Position numbers and translations under genes: made by a program | Assembly (NCBI GenBank): GCA_964612425.1 | Contig: CAZTDX010000006.1 | Span: forward strand, 26,078-90,077 | Length of the DNA: 64,000 nt | Source: CAUJGP01 sp964612425 | GTDB taxonomy: Bacteria > Bdellovibrionota > Bdellovibrionia > Bdellovibrionales > Bdellovibrionaceae | Direction: 5' to 3' | Notes under the pieces: model-generated | Database searches by the model: none | What the model was told of the DNA's origin: nothing | The model's input: only the letters and a program-made list of their open reading frames with translations | Shown here: piece after piece, positions 44,229-52,524 of the stretch | How positions within the stretch are numbered: the first letter of the stretch is position 1 | Layout: every line of letters begins with the position of its first letter

Positions 44229-46253
44229 TTATTTAGCACCATTTATCATGTCTTGAACATTTTCCCAACTCAATATTGCAACTCCGAGTTTCTGGGCTTT
44301 TTCCAGTTTAGAACCAGCATCATCGCCGACGACGAGATAATTGAGTTTTGATGAGATAGAAGATAACACCTTTCCACCATGTGACTCAATAATGTGTGTT
44401 GCTTCTTCGCGAGGGATGATCAGTGTGCCAGTAAGAACAAAGGTTTTTCCTTGTAGCTGCGTCCCCAAGGGTATGGAGTGTTGTTCAAAGATAAAGTGTT
44501 TAGATTCTAATTCCAAAGCATCTTCAATAAAAACAGAGTCTTGCATGGCGTGAACAATTGCTCCAGCAACTCGAGGCCCAATATCAGGAATTTTTAAAAG
44601 ATCTGCTTCAGTGGCTTTAGTTAGCGATGCAAGACTTAAATAATGGATACTTAAACTTTTTGCTGTTTGTTCTCCAACAAAACGTATTCCAAGTGCATAA
44701 ATGAGTCTGCTTAGATTAGTTTTGCGACTTTTTTCAATGCTCTCAAGGATATTTGTAACTGACTTTTCACCCATGCGTTCCAATGTTAATAAGGTTTCTT
44801 TTTTAAGTTTATAGAGGTCAGAAAATCTTCTAATTATATTTTGATTAACAAGAGTTTCTATAAGTTTATCTCCAACTTTTTCTACATTCATTGCTTTTCG
44901 TGAAACAAAGTGCTTGAAGGACTCTTTAAGTACTGAGGGACAAAGTTTGTTAGGACATCGGCTTACGGCTTCGCCTTCAGGCTTTTCTGTTTGCGTTCCA
45001 CAGACCGGGCAATTCACCGAAATTTTAAAGGGGACGGAGTCCTTAGGTCGTTTTGCCTCAATCACGCTTACAACTTCAGGAATAACATCCCCTGCTCGCT
45101 GTACCCAAACATGGTCGCCAATTCGGATGTCTTTTCGATCAATTTCGTCTTGGTTATGTAGAGTCGCCTGAGAAACTGTAACTCCTCCAACTTTAATTGG
45201 CTTCATAATAGCAACTGGCGTGAGTGCCCCAGTTCTGCCAACCTGGACGATTATATTTTCAATAATAGTTTCAGCTTGCTCAGGGGGGTATTTGACGGCG
45301 GTAGCCCATCGAGGGCTTCTTGCCACCAACCCCAGTTCATCTTGAAGTTTTAAAGAGTTGATTTTAATAACTACTCCGTCAATTTCAAAAGGTAATTTTG
45401 AGCGCCTTCCTAGTAGTTCTTGATAAAAATTGGCCACATTCATAATACTATTACTGACAGTGAAAAGCTCATCGGGAGCGACGAGAAAATGAAGTGATTT
45501 TAGCTGATTACGAATTTCGGCTTGTGTTTGAAAAGTCATATTTTCTGTAACCCCTAAGCCGTAAGCAAAGAATCTGAGAGGACGGCTAGCTGCAATTTTG
45601 GGATCTAACTGTCGTACGGTACCAGCTGCTGCATTCCTGGGATTCGCAAAAACCATTTGTCCGGCTTCGTCTTGATCAGCATTCAACTTTAAAAAGTCCT
45701 CTTTATACATAATTATTTCGCCGCGGACTTCGAAGATTGGAATGGTCCTTAATTTTTCAATCACGATGGGGACGGAGCGAATCGTTTTGATATTGTGAGT
45801 GACGTCTTCGCCAACTTGACCATCGCCCCTGGTGGCTGCTTTGATCAATATTCCATGTTCATATATAAGCTCCATGGCGAGTCCGTCATATTTTGGCTCC
45901 ACAAAGTACTCAATATTTTCAGTTGTATTAAGGACTCTCTGGATTTTTTTTTCAAATTCGAAAATATCCTCGATGGAATAGGAATTTGAAAGTGATAGCA
46001 TTGGTAACCGATGAGTTACTTTATTAAAAGACTCAACGGCTGAACCAGAAACTCTTAGGGACGGAGTATCGATGGCTTGCCACTCTGGATGAAGTTTTTC
46101 TATTTCAATTAATTTTGACCATAATTGGTCATACTCGTAATCACTTTTTAAAGGCTTATCGAGAACATAGTAATGATAATCTAGTTTGTTTAATTCATTT
46201 ACTAGATTGAAGTAGTCATTTTTGTTAAATTCTTTATCTTTTATTTGACTCAT
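44229..46253 (-). CDS. ligA: NAD-dependent DNA ligase
   Basis: The 674-residue enzyme seals nicks in replication and repair. In order it shows the Ia region (LDYHYYVLDKPLKSDYEYD), the adenylated Lys in EPKYDGLAMEL, TRGDGQVGEDVTHNIKTI, the OB domain, a four-Cys zinc finger (CPVCG and CPNKLCP), helix-hairpin-helix repeats (IPDIGPRVAGAI) and a C-terminal BRCT domain (GKTFVLTGTL to SWENVQDMI). Length is standard. Four copies of the clustered motif lie within the gene, two as the codons for Ser-Val-Pro (TIRSVPIV and KDSVPF). Confidence 0.97.
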   Translation of the reverse strand: MSQIKDKEFNKNDYFNLVNELNKLDYHYYVLDKPLKSDYEYDQLWSKLIEIEKLHPEWQAIDTPSLRVSGSAVESFNKVTHRLPMLSLSNSYSIEDIFEFEKKIQRVLNTTENIEYFVEPKYDGLAMELIYEHGILIKAATRGDGQVGEDVTHNIKTIRSVPIVIEKLRTIPIFEVRGEIIMYKEDFLKLNADQDEAGQMVFANPRNAAAGTVRQLDPKIAASRPLRFFAYGLGVTENMTFQTQAEIRNQLKSLHFLVAPDELFTVSNSIMNVANFYQELLGRRSKLPFEIDGVVIKINSLKLQDELGLVARSPRWATAVKYPPEQAETIIENIIVQVGRTGALTPVAIMKPIKVGGVTVSQATLHNQDEIDRKDIRIGDHVWVQRAGDVIPEVVSVIEAKRPKDSVPFKISVNCPVCGTQTEKPEGEAVSRCPNKLCPSVLKESFKHFVSRKAMNVEKVGDKLIETLVNQNIIRRFSDLYKLKKETLLTLERMGEKSVTNILESIEKSRKTNLSRLIYALGIRFVGEQTAKSLSIHYLSLASLTKATEADLLKIPDIGPRVAGAIVHAMQDSVFIEDALELESKHFIFEQHSIPLGTQLQGKTFVLTGTLIIPREEATHIIESHGGKVLSSISSKLNYLVVGDDAGSKLEKAQKLGVAILSWENVQDMINGAK

Positions 46254-46610
46254 ATTTTTAAAACTTTATGTGAGAATTTTTAAAACTAAAAAATAGTTAT
46301 TGTTATAGTTTGTTGCTTTATTGACAATCTAAAAGTGAAATTGCACAAAAATCCAAAGTATAGTAATAAAAGAGTTTAAAAATTCAGCTAATGCTCAAAA
46401 TAAATTGTACAGCGCAAATAATGAATAAAAAATGGCTCTCATCACTAATGACACATTTAAACATCAATTCAGTTTCGTTAGTTGCCGTCATTTTAAAAGA
46501 ATAAATATCGCAACTTTTGCGAACAAAAATATATTAAAATGTATAAAGACTGTGCTCTAACTTAATTTAAGACCCTGAATCCAATAATAGATTTAGGCTG
46601 CAATTACATA
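46254..46610. other. A+T-rich gap between ligA and the RAYT gene
   Basis: A strongly A+T-rich 357-base stretch that must carry the ligA promoter (for example TTGTCA on the minus strand near 46320). No ORF, RNA gene, terminal inverted repeat or copy of the 10-base motif was seen in it. Confidence 0.5.
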
Positions 46611-47354
46611 TTACGACGAATTGTTACTTAACCTTGAATTTTCTCCGTAATTTAGGAAGGGATTGGAGTTTATTTTCATTTTAATTTTTAAAAGATTTTC
46701 TGAAATCCAATCTAAATTGCCGATAAAAGAATTCATAAAGATTGTTATATTAGTACAATTGAATTTATCTAAATATTGCTTAAATAGTTTTCTATATTTT
46801 GTTTGTCGTTCAAGGGGAGTTTTCCCAAGCTCAAAATACCATTCAGGAATTGTAAGCAAGTGAGTAAAGCGTGTTTTTTTGCCATAGGCATAGAAGCTAT
46901 AACTTGAAAAAGGATTTAAATGTAAGTTGTTTATAGTATTTATTCTGGCTCGAATAGGGTTTGCTTCAATATAGAAATGTACGCGCATTTCATGTGAGCT
47001 TTCATTTTGTATAAGAGGAGTTTTCGGTCTTCCCTCTGCTACTTTTCCACTCCTTTTATTTGCACGATTATAGCGAGCTCCAAATAAACCATGAGCATAC
47101 CTCATGAAATTCGATAGTTTTGAAGAACCGTTTTTATAGTGAACTGATTGATGAAAGTGATTGCTCATAGAACAGAATGCATAAATCATGCAATTGTCCT
47201 TTTGATTTTTATACTCAAGGGCATCTTCGAGGCATTTCATGTAAAGCATTTTGAAACTATCGTCTCTCAGATAATCCTCTCGATTATGGCAACGCCAAAA
47301 AAGGTGAACGGTTGCAGATTCTGGCCATAGTTGTAGGGAGCGTTTAATTCTCAT
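46611..47354 (-). CDS. REP-associated tyrosine transposase (RAYT, Y1/HUH family)
   Basis: The 247-residue protein has the RAYT order: TVHLFWRCHNRED near the N-terminus, the HUH metal motif SNHFHQSVH (His66, His68) and the helix FMRYAHGLFGARYNRANKRSGKV with candidate catalytic Tyr86/Tyr95. RLxR-type EGRPKTPLIQ and a helical C-terminus follow. RAYTs are single-copy, domesticated relatives of IS200 transposases that act on short palindromic REP sequences rather than moving themselves. No IS200-type ends are visible. It sits at the centre of the GGGGACG[G/C]AG cluster. Confidence 0.9.
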   Translation of the reverse strand: MRIKRSLQLWPESATVHLFWRCHNREDYLRDDSFKMLYMKCLEDALEYKNQKDNCMIYAFCSMSNHFHQSVHYKNGSSKLSNFMRYAHGLFGARYNRANKRSGKVAEGRPKTPLIQNESSHEMRVHFYIEANPIRARINTINNLHLNPFSSYSFYAYGKKTRFTHLLTIPEWYFELGKTPLERQTKYRKLFKQYLDKFNCTNITIFMNSFIGNLDWISENLLKIKMKINSNPFLNYGENSRLSNNSS

Positions 47355-47692
47355 AATTTAAGTTTATTAGCAAAATGTATGCGCTACTCAAATCCACTAA
47401 AAATGGTTTGCACGTCCAGAAAGGAAGGTGAATCCCGGAACTTTGAAAAATCCCGGACGCCACACATAGAATTAACTCCCGACCTTTTACCAATTTATTT
47501 GGATTGTTGTGGTTATGGCTTTTTTTACTAACGAAGAAATAATTTATCGGCTGCGTCCCCAAAACTGCTGGATATTTAACTCTAAGCATTAGATAACTCA
47601 ATTCCTTTAATAAAATTGGGAAAAGAGCTAATAATTTTGTTGTCTTACCAAATTATTTTATAGAATGATCTGATGATGTTACGGGAGGTATT
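47355..47692. other. Gap between the RAYT gene and gatC with short repeats
   Basis: The 338 bases hold two AATCCCGGA copies 18 bases apart (47431-47439, 47449-47457), a related AACTCCCGAC nearby, and one perfect CTGCGTCCCC motif (47551-47560). This is the only cluster copy not inside a gene. No coding sequence is supported. The gatC promoter must lie in its right half. Confidence 0.5.
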
Positions 47693-47974
47693 ATGATCAC
47701 TTCTGCAGAGATAGAAAAAATTGCAAACTTAGCTCGTTTAGAGGTGAGTCAAGAGAGGGCAAAGGAGTTGGCAGATCAACTGCAAAAAGTTTTAAAGCAC
47801 TTTGAACAAATTGCCCAAGTGGATACTACAGGAGTTGAGCCTCTAATTACGCCAACTGAAATTGAAGTGTTTTGGCGGTCTGATGATGTGGTACAGGACT
47901 TGACGACAGAAGACGTTCTATCCAATGCTCCAGATAAAATAGGAAATCTTTTTCGAGTTCCCCCAGTTATTTAA
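47693..47974 (+). CDS. gatC: Asp/Glu-tRNA amidotransferase subunit C
   Basis: The 93-residue protein has the GatC pattern: EIEKIANLARLEVSQE at the N-terminus, the linker GVEPLITP and the end NLFRVPPVI. It stabilises the GatA-GatB complex, which converts Glu-tRNA(Gln) and/or Asp-tRNA(Asn) to the amidated forms. It is the first gene of gatC-gatA-gatB and has a GGGAGG ribosome site. Confidence 0.95.
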   Translation: MITSAEIEKIANLARLEVSQERAKELADQLQKVLKHFEQIAQVDTTGVEPLITPTEIEVFWRSDDVVQDLTTEDVLSNAPDKIGNLFRVPPVI

Positions 47975-48040
47975 ACAAATATTTCATTATAAATGATCAA
48001 GAATTTATAGATATAATACAATCCTCGCAAAGGAATAGAA

Positions 48041-49522
48041 ATGAATTTAGCCGATTTAGGAATTAGTGAATTAAGACAAAAGATTCAATCAAAAGAGGTT
48101 ACAAGCGTTCAGGTTACGGAATCATTTTTGAGTCGCATATCAAAAATGAATAAAATGCTAAACGCTTTTATTACTATCAACGAAAAAGCATTAGATGATG
48201 CTGAGAAAATTGATAAGAGAATTGCCGCTGGTGAAAAAGTAGGTGCATTAGTTGGGATGCCAATGGCCATTAAGGATATGCTTTGCACAAAAGGAATTAA
48301 AACAACAGCTGCGTCAAAAATTCTTCATAATTTTATTCCGCCCTATGATTCTACAGTGGTGGCTCGACTTAAACAAGCAGGCGCAATTGTTATTGGGAAA
48401 ACAAACTTAGATGAATTTGCAATGGGGTCGAGCAATGAGACTTCATATTTTGGCGCTGTTAAAAACCCTTGGAATGTGAGCTGCGTCCCCGGTGGTTCTA
48501 GCGGTGGTTCGGCATCAGCACAGGCGGCACGATTAGCAGTTGGAAGCATCGGTACGGATACGGGTGGATCTATTAGGCAGCCGGCGAGCTTTTGTGGAAT
48601 TGTTGGTGTCAAACCAACTTATGGACGTGTAAGTCGCTATGGAATTGTTGCATATGCATCAAGTCTTGATCAAGCGGGGCCTATGGCATCTTCAGTTGAA
48701 GATGCTGCTGAAATTCTTGATATTATTTCCGGACATGATGTTAATGACTCAACGACAAGTCAAAGAAAGATGCCATCTTTAAAGCAAGCATTTCGAAAAG
48801 ATTTAAAGGGAATTAAAATTGGTATAATTCGTGAGTATGATACCGATGCAGTAAGCACAGATGTTCGAAAAATCGTAACAACTGCGTTAGAATCAGCCAA
48901 ATCTTTGGGGACGGAGCTGGTTGAAATTCAGGTGCCTCTTACCCAATACTCCGTCCCCATTTATTATTTGGTGGCGGCGAGTGAGGCTTCGAGCAATTTA
49001 GCACGATATGATGGAGTTCGCTTTGGACACAGAGCTGATTTCCATAATCTTTCAGCAGTGGAATTAGAGAAGTTTTATAGCCGAAACAGAGGTGAGGGCT
49101 TTGGATTAGAGGTGCAACGTCGCATAATGATTGGAACTTATGCCCTTTCATCAGGTTATTATGATGCATACTACAATAAGGCAGGGCAAGTGCGACGGCT
49201 ACTCACTCAACAATTTCAGGAGGCTTTTGCAAAATGTGACGTTATACTAAGTCCTGTGACTGCGTCCCCGGCGTTTAAGGTGGGGGAGAGGATCTCGGAC
49301 CCATTGACCATGTACCTCAATGATATTTTCACAACATCCACCAACTTAGCCGGACTCCCCGGAATGAGTTTGCCTTTCGGGTTTTCGTCAGATGGTTTAC
49401 CCATAGGCATTCAGCTCACGGCACCACACTTTGCCGAAGAAAAATTATTTGCCGTAGCATCAGCCCTAGAAGCGATAGCACCAGCAACAGGAAGGAGACC
49501 AGATGTTACATCGTGGTTATGA
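48041..49522 (+). CDS. gatA: Asp/Glu-tRNA amidotransferase subunit A
   Basis: The 493-residue amidase-signature enzyme releases ammonia from glutamine. It shows the catalytic Lys in MAIKDMLCTKG, the Gly/Ser-rich PGGSSGGSASA with the cis-Ser, and the nucleophile region GTDTGGSIRQPASFCG. GVKPTYGRVSRYG and the C-terminal NLAGLPGMSLPFGF are typical. Four perfect copies of the cluster motif lie within it, one in the invariant segment before PGGSSGGS. It overlaps gatB by 20 bases. Confidence 0.97.
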   Translation: MNLADLGISELRQKIQSKEVTSVQVTESFLSRISKMNKMLNAFITINEKALDDAEKIDKRIAAGEKVGALVGMPMAIKDMLCTKGIKTTAASKILHNFIPPYDSTVVARLKQAGAIVIGKTNLDEFAMGSSNETSYFGAVKNPWNVSCVPGGSSGGSASAQAARLAVGSIGTDTGGSIRQPASFCGIVGVKPTYGRVSRYGIVAYASSLDQAGPMASSVEDAAEILDIISGHDVNDSTTSQRKMPSLKQAFRKDLKGIKIGIIREYDTDAVSTDVRKIVTTALESAKSLGTELVEIQVPLTQYSVPIYYLVAASEASSNLARYDGVRFGHRADFHNLSAVELEKFYSRNRGEGFGLEVQRRIMIGTYALSSGYYDAYYNKAGQVRRLLTQQFQEAFAKCDVILSPVTASPAFKVGERISDPLTMYLNDIFTTSTNLAGLPGMSLPFGFSSDGLPIGIQLTAPHFAEEKLFAVASALEAIAPATGRRPDVTSWL

Positions 49523-50936
49523 GGCCGTAATTGGTTTAGAAATACATGCTCAACTTAAAACTAAAACAAAAATGTTTAGTTCCGATTCAACTCAGTTTGA
49601 TGCCGGAGACAACGAAAACACCTCCCCCGTTAGTGTTGGAATGCCTGGAGCGCTCCCTGTTATTAACAAAGCGGCGGTGGATTTAGCCATTCGCGCGGGT
49701 TTGGCCCTCAACTGTGACGTAAGAAAAAAATCTGTTTTCTCGAGAAAAAATTATTTTTATCCTGATCTTCCCAAGGGATATCAAATTTCTCAGTATGATT
49801 TACCCATTTGTGAAAACGGCTCTTTACAATTTAGTGTTGATGGTGAAGTTAAAAAAATAAAAATTATTCGCGCCCACCTCGAGGAAGACGCAGGTAAGTC
49901 AACCCACCAGGGTGAATACACACTCATTAATTTAAATCGAAGCGGTATTCCTCTTCTTGAAATAGTCTCTGGCCCCGACCTACGAAGTGGAAAAGAAGCC
50001 AGTGAATACGCTCGCACTATTCGCCAAATTCTTCGCTACTTAGATGTTTGTGATGGAAACCTTGAAGAAGGCTCATTGCGCTGTGATTGCAACGTTAGTG
50101 TTCGCAAAGAGGGAGATCCCAAATTTGGTACTCGTGTAGAAATTAAAAATATAAACTCTTTTCGTTTTGTAGAAAAGGCCATTGAATTTGAAATTGAAAG
50201 ACAAGTAGAAGCGGTCGAAAGAGGAGAAAAGATCGTACAAGAAACCCGACTCTATGATCCGGATAAAAATCGCACTTTTACAATGAGAACAAAAGAAGAT
50301 GCCCAGGATTATCGTTATTTTCCTGAGCCTGATTTATTACCATTAATCTTAACCGATGAGCAGCTTGCAAAAGCAAAAAAAGAATTACCTGAGCTACCCA
50401 GCCAAAAACTAGCGCGCTTTCAGTCAGAATACAGTTTGCCCTTTTATGATTCCGAAATCTTAACCTCTGAGCGAGAGCTTGCAGAATACTTTGAAACAGC
50501 AGTTAAGACCTGTGGAAATCCAAAAGTGGCCTCCAATTGGATGATGACTGAACTTTTGAGGGAACTCAATGAGGCAAAACTTGGAATTCATCAATCTCCT
50601 ATTTCCGCTCAGCATCTTGGAGAATTAATCGTATTAATTGATAAGGGAACAATTTCGGGAAAAATTGCAAAAACGGTTTTTGCTGAAATGTGGAAAAGTT
50701 CTCTCGCGCCAGAGAAAATAGTAAAAGAAAAAGGTTTAATGCAGATCACAGATCCTGCGGCAATTGCAGTTGTGATTGATGAGCTTTTAGCAAAAAATCC
50801 AGGTCCTTTAGCAGAGTATCGAGCCGGTAAAACAAAATTAATGGGATTTTTCGTAGGACAAGCAATGAAAGCAACTCAAGGACAAGCAAACCCAGAGTTG
50901 CTGAATCAAATTCTTACAGAAAAACTAAAAGGGTAA
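49503..50936 (+). CDS. gatB: Asp/Glu-tRNA amidotransferase subunit B
   Basis: The 477-residue subunit phosphorylates the mischarged Glu or Asp and receives ammonia from GatA. It opens with YEAVIGLEIHAQLKTKTKMF and has LPVINKAAVDLAIRAGLAL, EEDAGKST, LEEGSLRCDCNVSVR and RYFPEPDLLP, with a C-terminal YqeY-like helical domain. Its ribosome site (GGAAGGAG) lies inside the end of gatA. None of the cluster motifs occurs in it. Confidence 0.97.
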   Translation: MLHRGYEAVIGLEIHAQLKTKTKMFSSDSTQFDAGDNENTSPVSVGMPGALPVINKAAVDLAIRAGLALNCDVRKKSVFSRKNYFYPDLPKGYQISQYDLPICENGSLQFSVDGEVKKIKIIRAHLEEDAGKSTHQGEYTLINLNRSGIPLLEIVSGPDLRSGKEASEYARTIRQILRYLDVCDGNLEEGSLRCDCNVSVRKEGDPKFGTRVEIKNINSFRFVEKAIEFEIERQVEAVERGEKIVQETRLYDPDKNRTFTMRTKEDAQDYRYFPEPDLLPLILTDEQLAKAKKELPELPSQKLARFQSEYSLPFYDSEILTSERELAEYFETAVKTCGNPKVASNWMMTELLRELNEAKLGIHQSPISAQHLGELIVLIDKGTISGKIAKTVFAEMWKSSLAPEKIVKEKGLMQITDPAAIAVVIDELLAKNPGPLAEYRAGKTKLMGFFVGQAMKATQGQANPELLNQILTEKLKG

Positions 50937-50944
50937 GCTAAATT

Positions 50945-51889
50945 ATGAAAGTAGCAGCCCTCGACTTTGGCTCAAATACTTTTTTGTGCTTGATTGCTGA
51001 AGTCGGTAGTCAGGGTGAGCTACAAGTCCTCGAAGATCAAACTGAGGTAGTACGATTAGGCCAAGGTTTAGCGCTCACAGGAAAGATCGCTGACGAGGCC
51101 CTGCAAAGAGCTGAAAAATGTTTGACTCGATTTTCAGAGATTATTCGACGACACCATCCCGACGTTGTCTTAGCGGTTGCCACGGCGGCAACGAGAAACG
51201 CGAGCAATGGGTTAGAACTCGTTAAGATGTCTGAGCGTTTAGGCATCCCGATCAAAGTTATTTCAGGAATTGAAGAAGCAGAGCTTACTTTTAAGGGCGC
51301 CATTTCCAATTTAAGGGACTCATCCCTTTCAAAATTGGTGGTTGATATCGGTGGTGCCTCAACAGAAGTTATTTATGGCTCAGTGGTTGATGGAATTGCC
51401 TTTAAAAAAAGTTTTGAAGTTGGAGTTGTGAAATTAAAAGAAACTTATGTGGATCAATATCCTATTTCCAGCAAAGCACAAGAGCAGATAAGACACTATT
51501 TAACAAAGATATTTTCGGAATTATCGCCAGCCCTGTTTAACTTAAATCCAATAAACAAAGTTTGGGAGATGGTCGCTGTTGCGGGCACACCAACGGCGCT
51601 TGCTGCGGCAGCTCTAGGTCAATTTGATTCCCAAAGGGTGGATGGATTTATTTTCTCCCTAAGCGACTTAGAGCATTGGGAGAAAACTCTTTTTCCCCTT
51701 ACTCCTGAGCAAGTGGAAGCTAAATATGGGACAATAAAGGGTCGCTCAGATGTCTTAGGTATTGGTGTAATGATTTTATTGGAGGTCATGAGAGCGCTTC
51801 GTTGTGATAAACTAAAAGTTTCTGTGCGTGGTTTAAGGTATGGTGTGGCTCTAAACATTCTAAACCGACTTTCACAAAAGCAAAATTAG
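50945..51889 (+). CDS. Ppx/GppA-family exopolyphosphatase/pppGpp phosphohydrolase
   Basis: The 314-residue protein has the actin-like fold motifs ALDFGSNTFLCLIAE (phosphate 1), LVVDIGGASTEVIYG (phosphate 2) and GTPTALAA. The single-module length without the C-terminal HD-like domain matches the short Ppx/GppA group. It hydrolyses polyphosphate and/or converts pppGpp to ppGpp; which one cannot be told here. It follows gatB by eight bases and precedes the DUF192 gene by 14. Confidence 0.92.
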   Translation: MKVAALDFGSNTFLCLIAEVGSQGELQVLEDQTEVVRLGQGLALTGKIADEALQRAEKCLTRFSEIIRRHHPDVVLAVATAATRNASNGLELVKMSERLGIPIKVISGIEEAELTFKGAISNLRDSSLSKLVVDIGGASTEVIYGSVVDGIAFKKSFEVGVVKLKETYVDQYPISSKAQEQIRHYLTKIFSELSPALFNLNPINKVWEMVAVAGTPTALAAAALGQFDSQRVDGFIFSLSDLEHWEKTLFPLTPEQVEAKYGTIKGRSDVLGIGVMILLEVMRALRCDKLKVSVRGLRYGVALNILNRLSQKQN

Positions 51890-51903
51890 GTGAGTTGAAA
51901 TAA

Positions 51904-52392
51904 ATGAATAAAATCATCAAAATACTTTTAGCTATAATAACAGGAGCTCAAATTTCATTTATAAATAGTATTTGTTTTTCTCAAGAAAAATCGACTCTAA
52001 ATAAACCACATTTTGAAAAACTGATGATTCAAGTAGGAAAAAAGAAGGTAACTGTTGAAGTCGCAGATACTCCAGAGAAGTCATCCTTTGGACTCATGCA
52101 TCGTCGAACACTTGGAGAGAATGATGGAATGCTCTTTATTTTTCAGAGCGAAGAACCACTCTCCTTCTGGATGAAGAATACTTTTGTTGATTTAAGCATT
52201 GCCTTTTTTGACGAAAAAAAATCATTAGTAAATTTTCAAGATATGAAAGCAGCAACTTCAGAAATGCAAACCCAATTTGAAACTTATAAAAGCTCTAAAC
52301 CCGCTCAGTATGCCCTAGAGATGAGGCTAGGCTGGTTTAAAAAAAACCACATTAAAGTCGGTGACAAACTCATTTTGTTTACAAAAAAATAA
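51904..52392 (+). CDS. DUF192-family exported protein
   Basis: The 162-residue protein has a signal peptide (LLAIITGAQISFINSICFS). The DUF192 fold shows in VEVADTPEKSSFGLMHRRTLGENDGMLFIF, PLSFWMKNTFVDLSIAFFDE and YALEMRLGWFKKNHIKVGDKL. The family is widespread, secreted and of unknown function. It is likely cotranscribed with the Ppx/GppA gene. Confidence 0.9.
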   Translation: MNKIIKILLAIITGAQISFINSICFSQEKSTLNKPHFEKLMIQVGKKKVTVEVADTPEKSSFGLMHRRTLGENDGMLFIFQSEEPLSFWMKNTFVDLSIAFFDEKKSLVNFQDMKAATSEMQTQFETYKSSKPAQYALEMRLGWFKKNHIKVGDKLILFTKK

Positions 52393-52524
52393 GTTCTAAA
52401 GACTAGTGAAGGTCTGGCTTTTAAAACTTTTTGCGAAGGCCAGTTGCGAACCTCTATAAAAATCAAGTATTTTCTAAATATGAGACCAAAAATAGTTTCT
52501 AATTGCATTGTAGAGGATACAACT

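Larger units (their letters stand above)
43171..49269. repeat. Dispersed GGGGACG[G/C]AG motif family around the RAYT gene
   Basis: Perfect copies start at 43441, 43483, 43632, 45030, 45768 and 48907 (plus strand), and at 44457, 47551, 48481, 48949 and 49260 (minus strand, CT[C/G]CGTCCCC). One-mismatch copies are at 43171, 46057, 43824 and 43990. Only one other perfect copy (5891) was found by eye in the rest of the window. Most lie inside dusC, ligA and gatA. On both sides the GGGGAC strand mostly points toward the RAYT gene at 46611-47354; exceptions are 44457 and 48907. Confidence 0.85.

Noticed and set aside
46611..47354. A complete IS200/IS605 insertion sequence
   Set aside because: The gene has RAYT features but no subterminal hairpins, no TnpB partner and no visible element ends, so it is treated as a domesticated RAYT.
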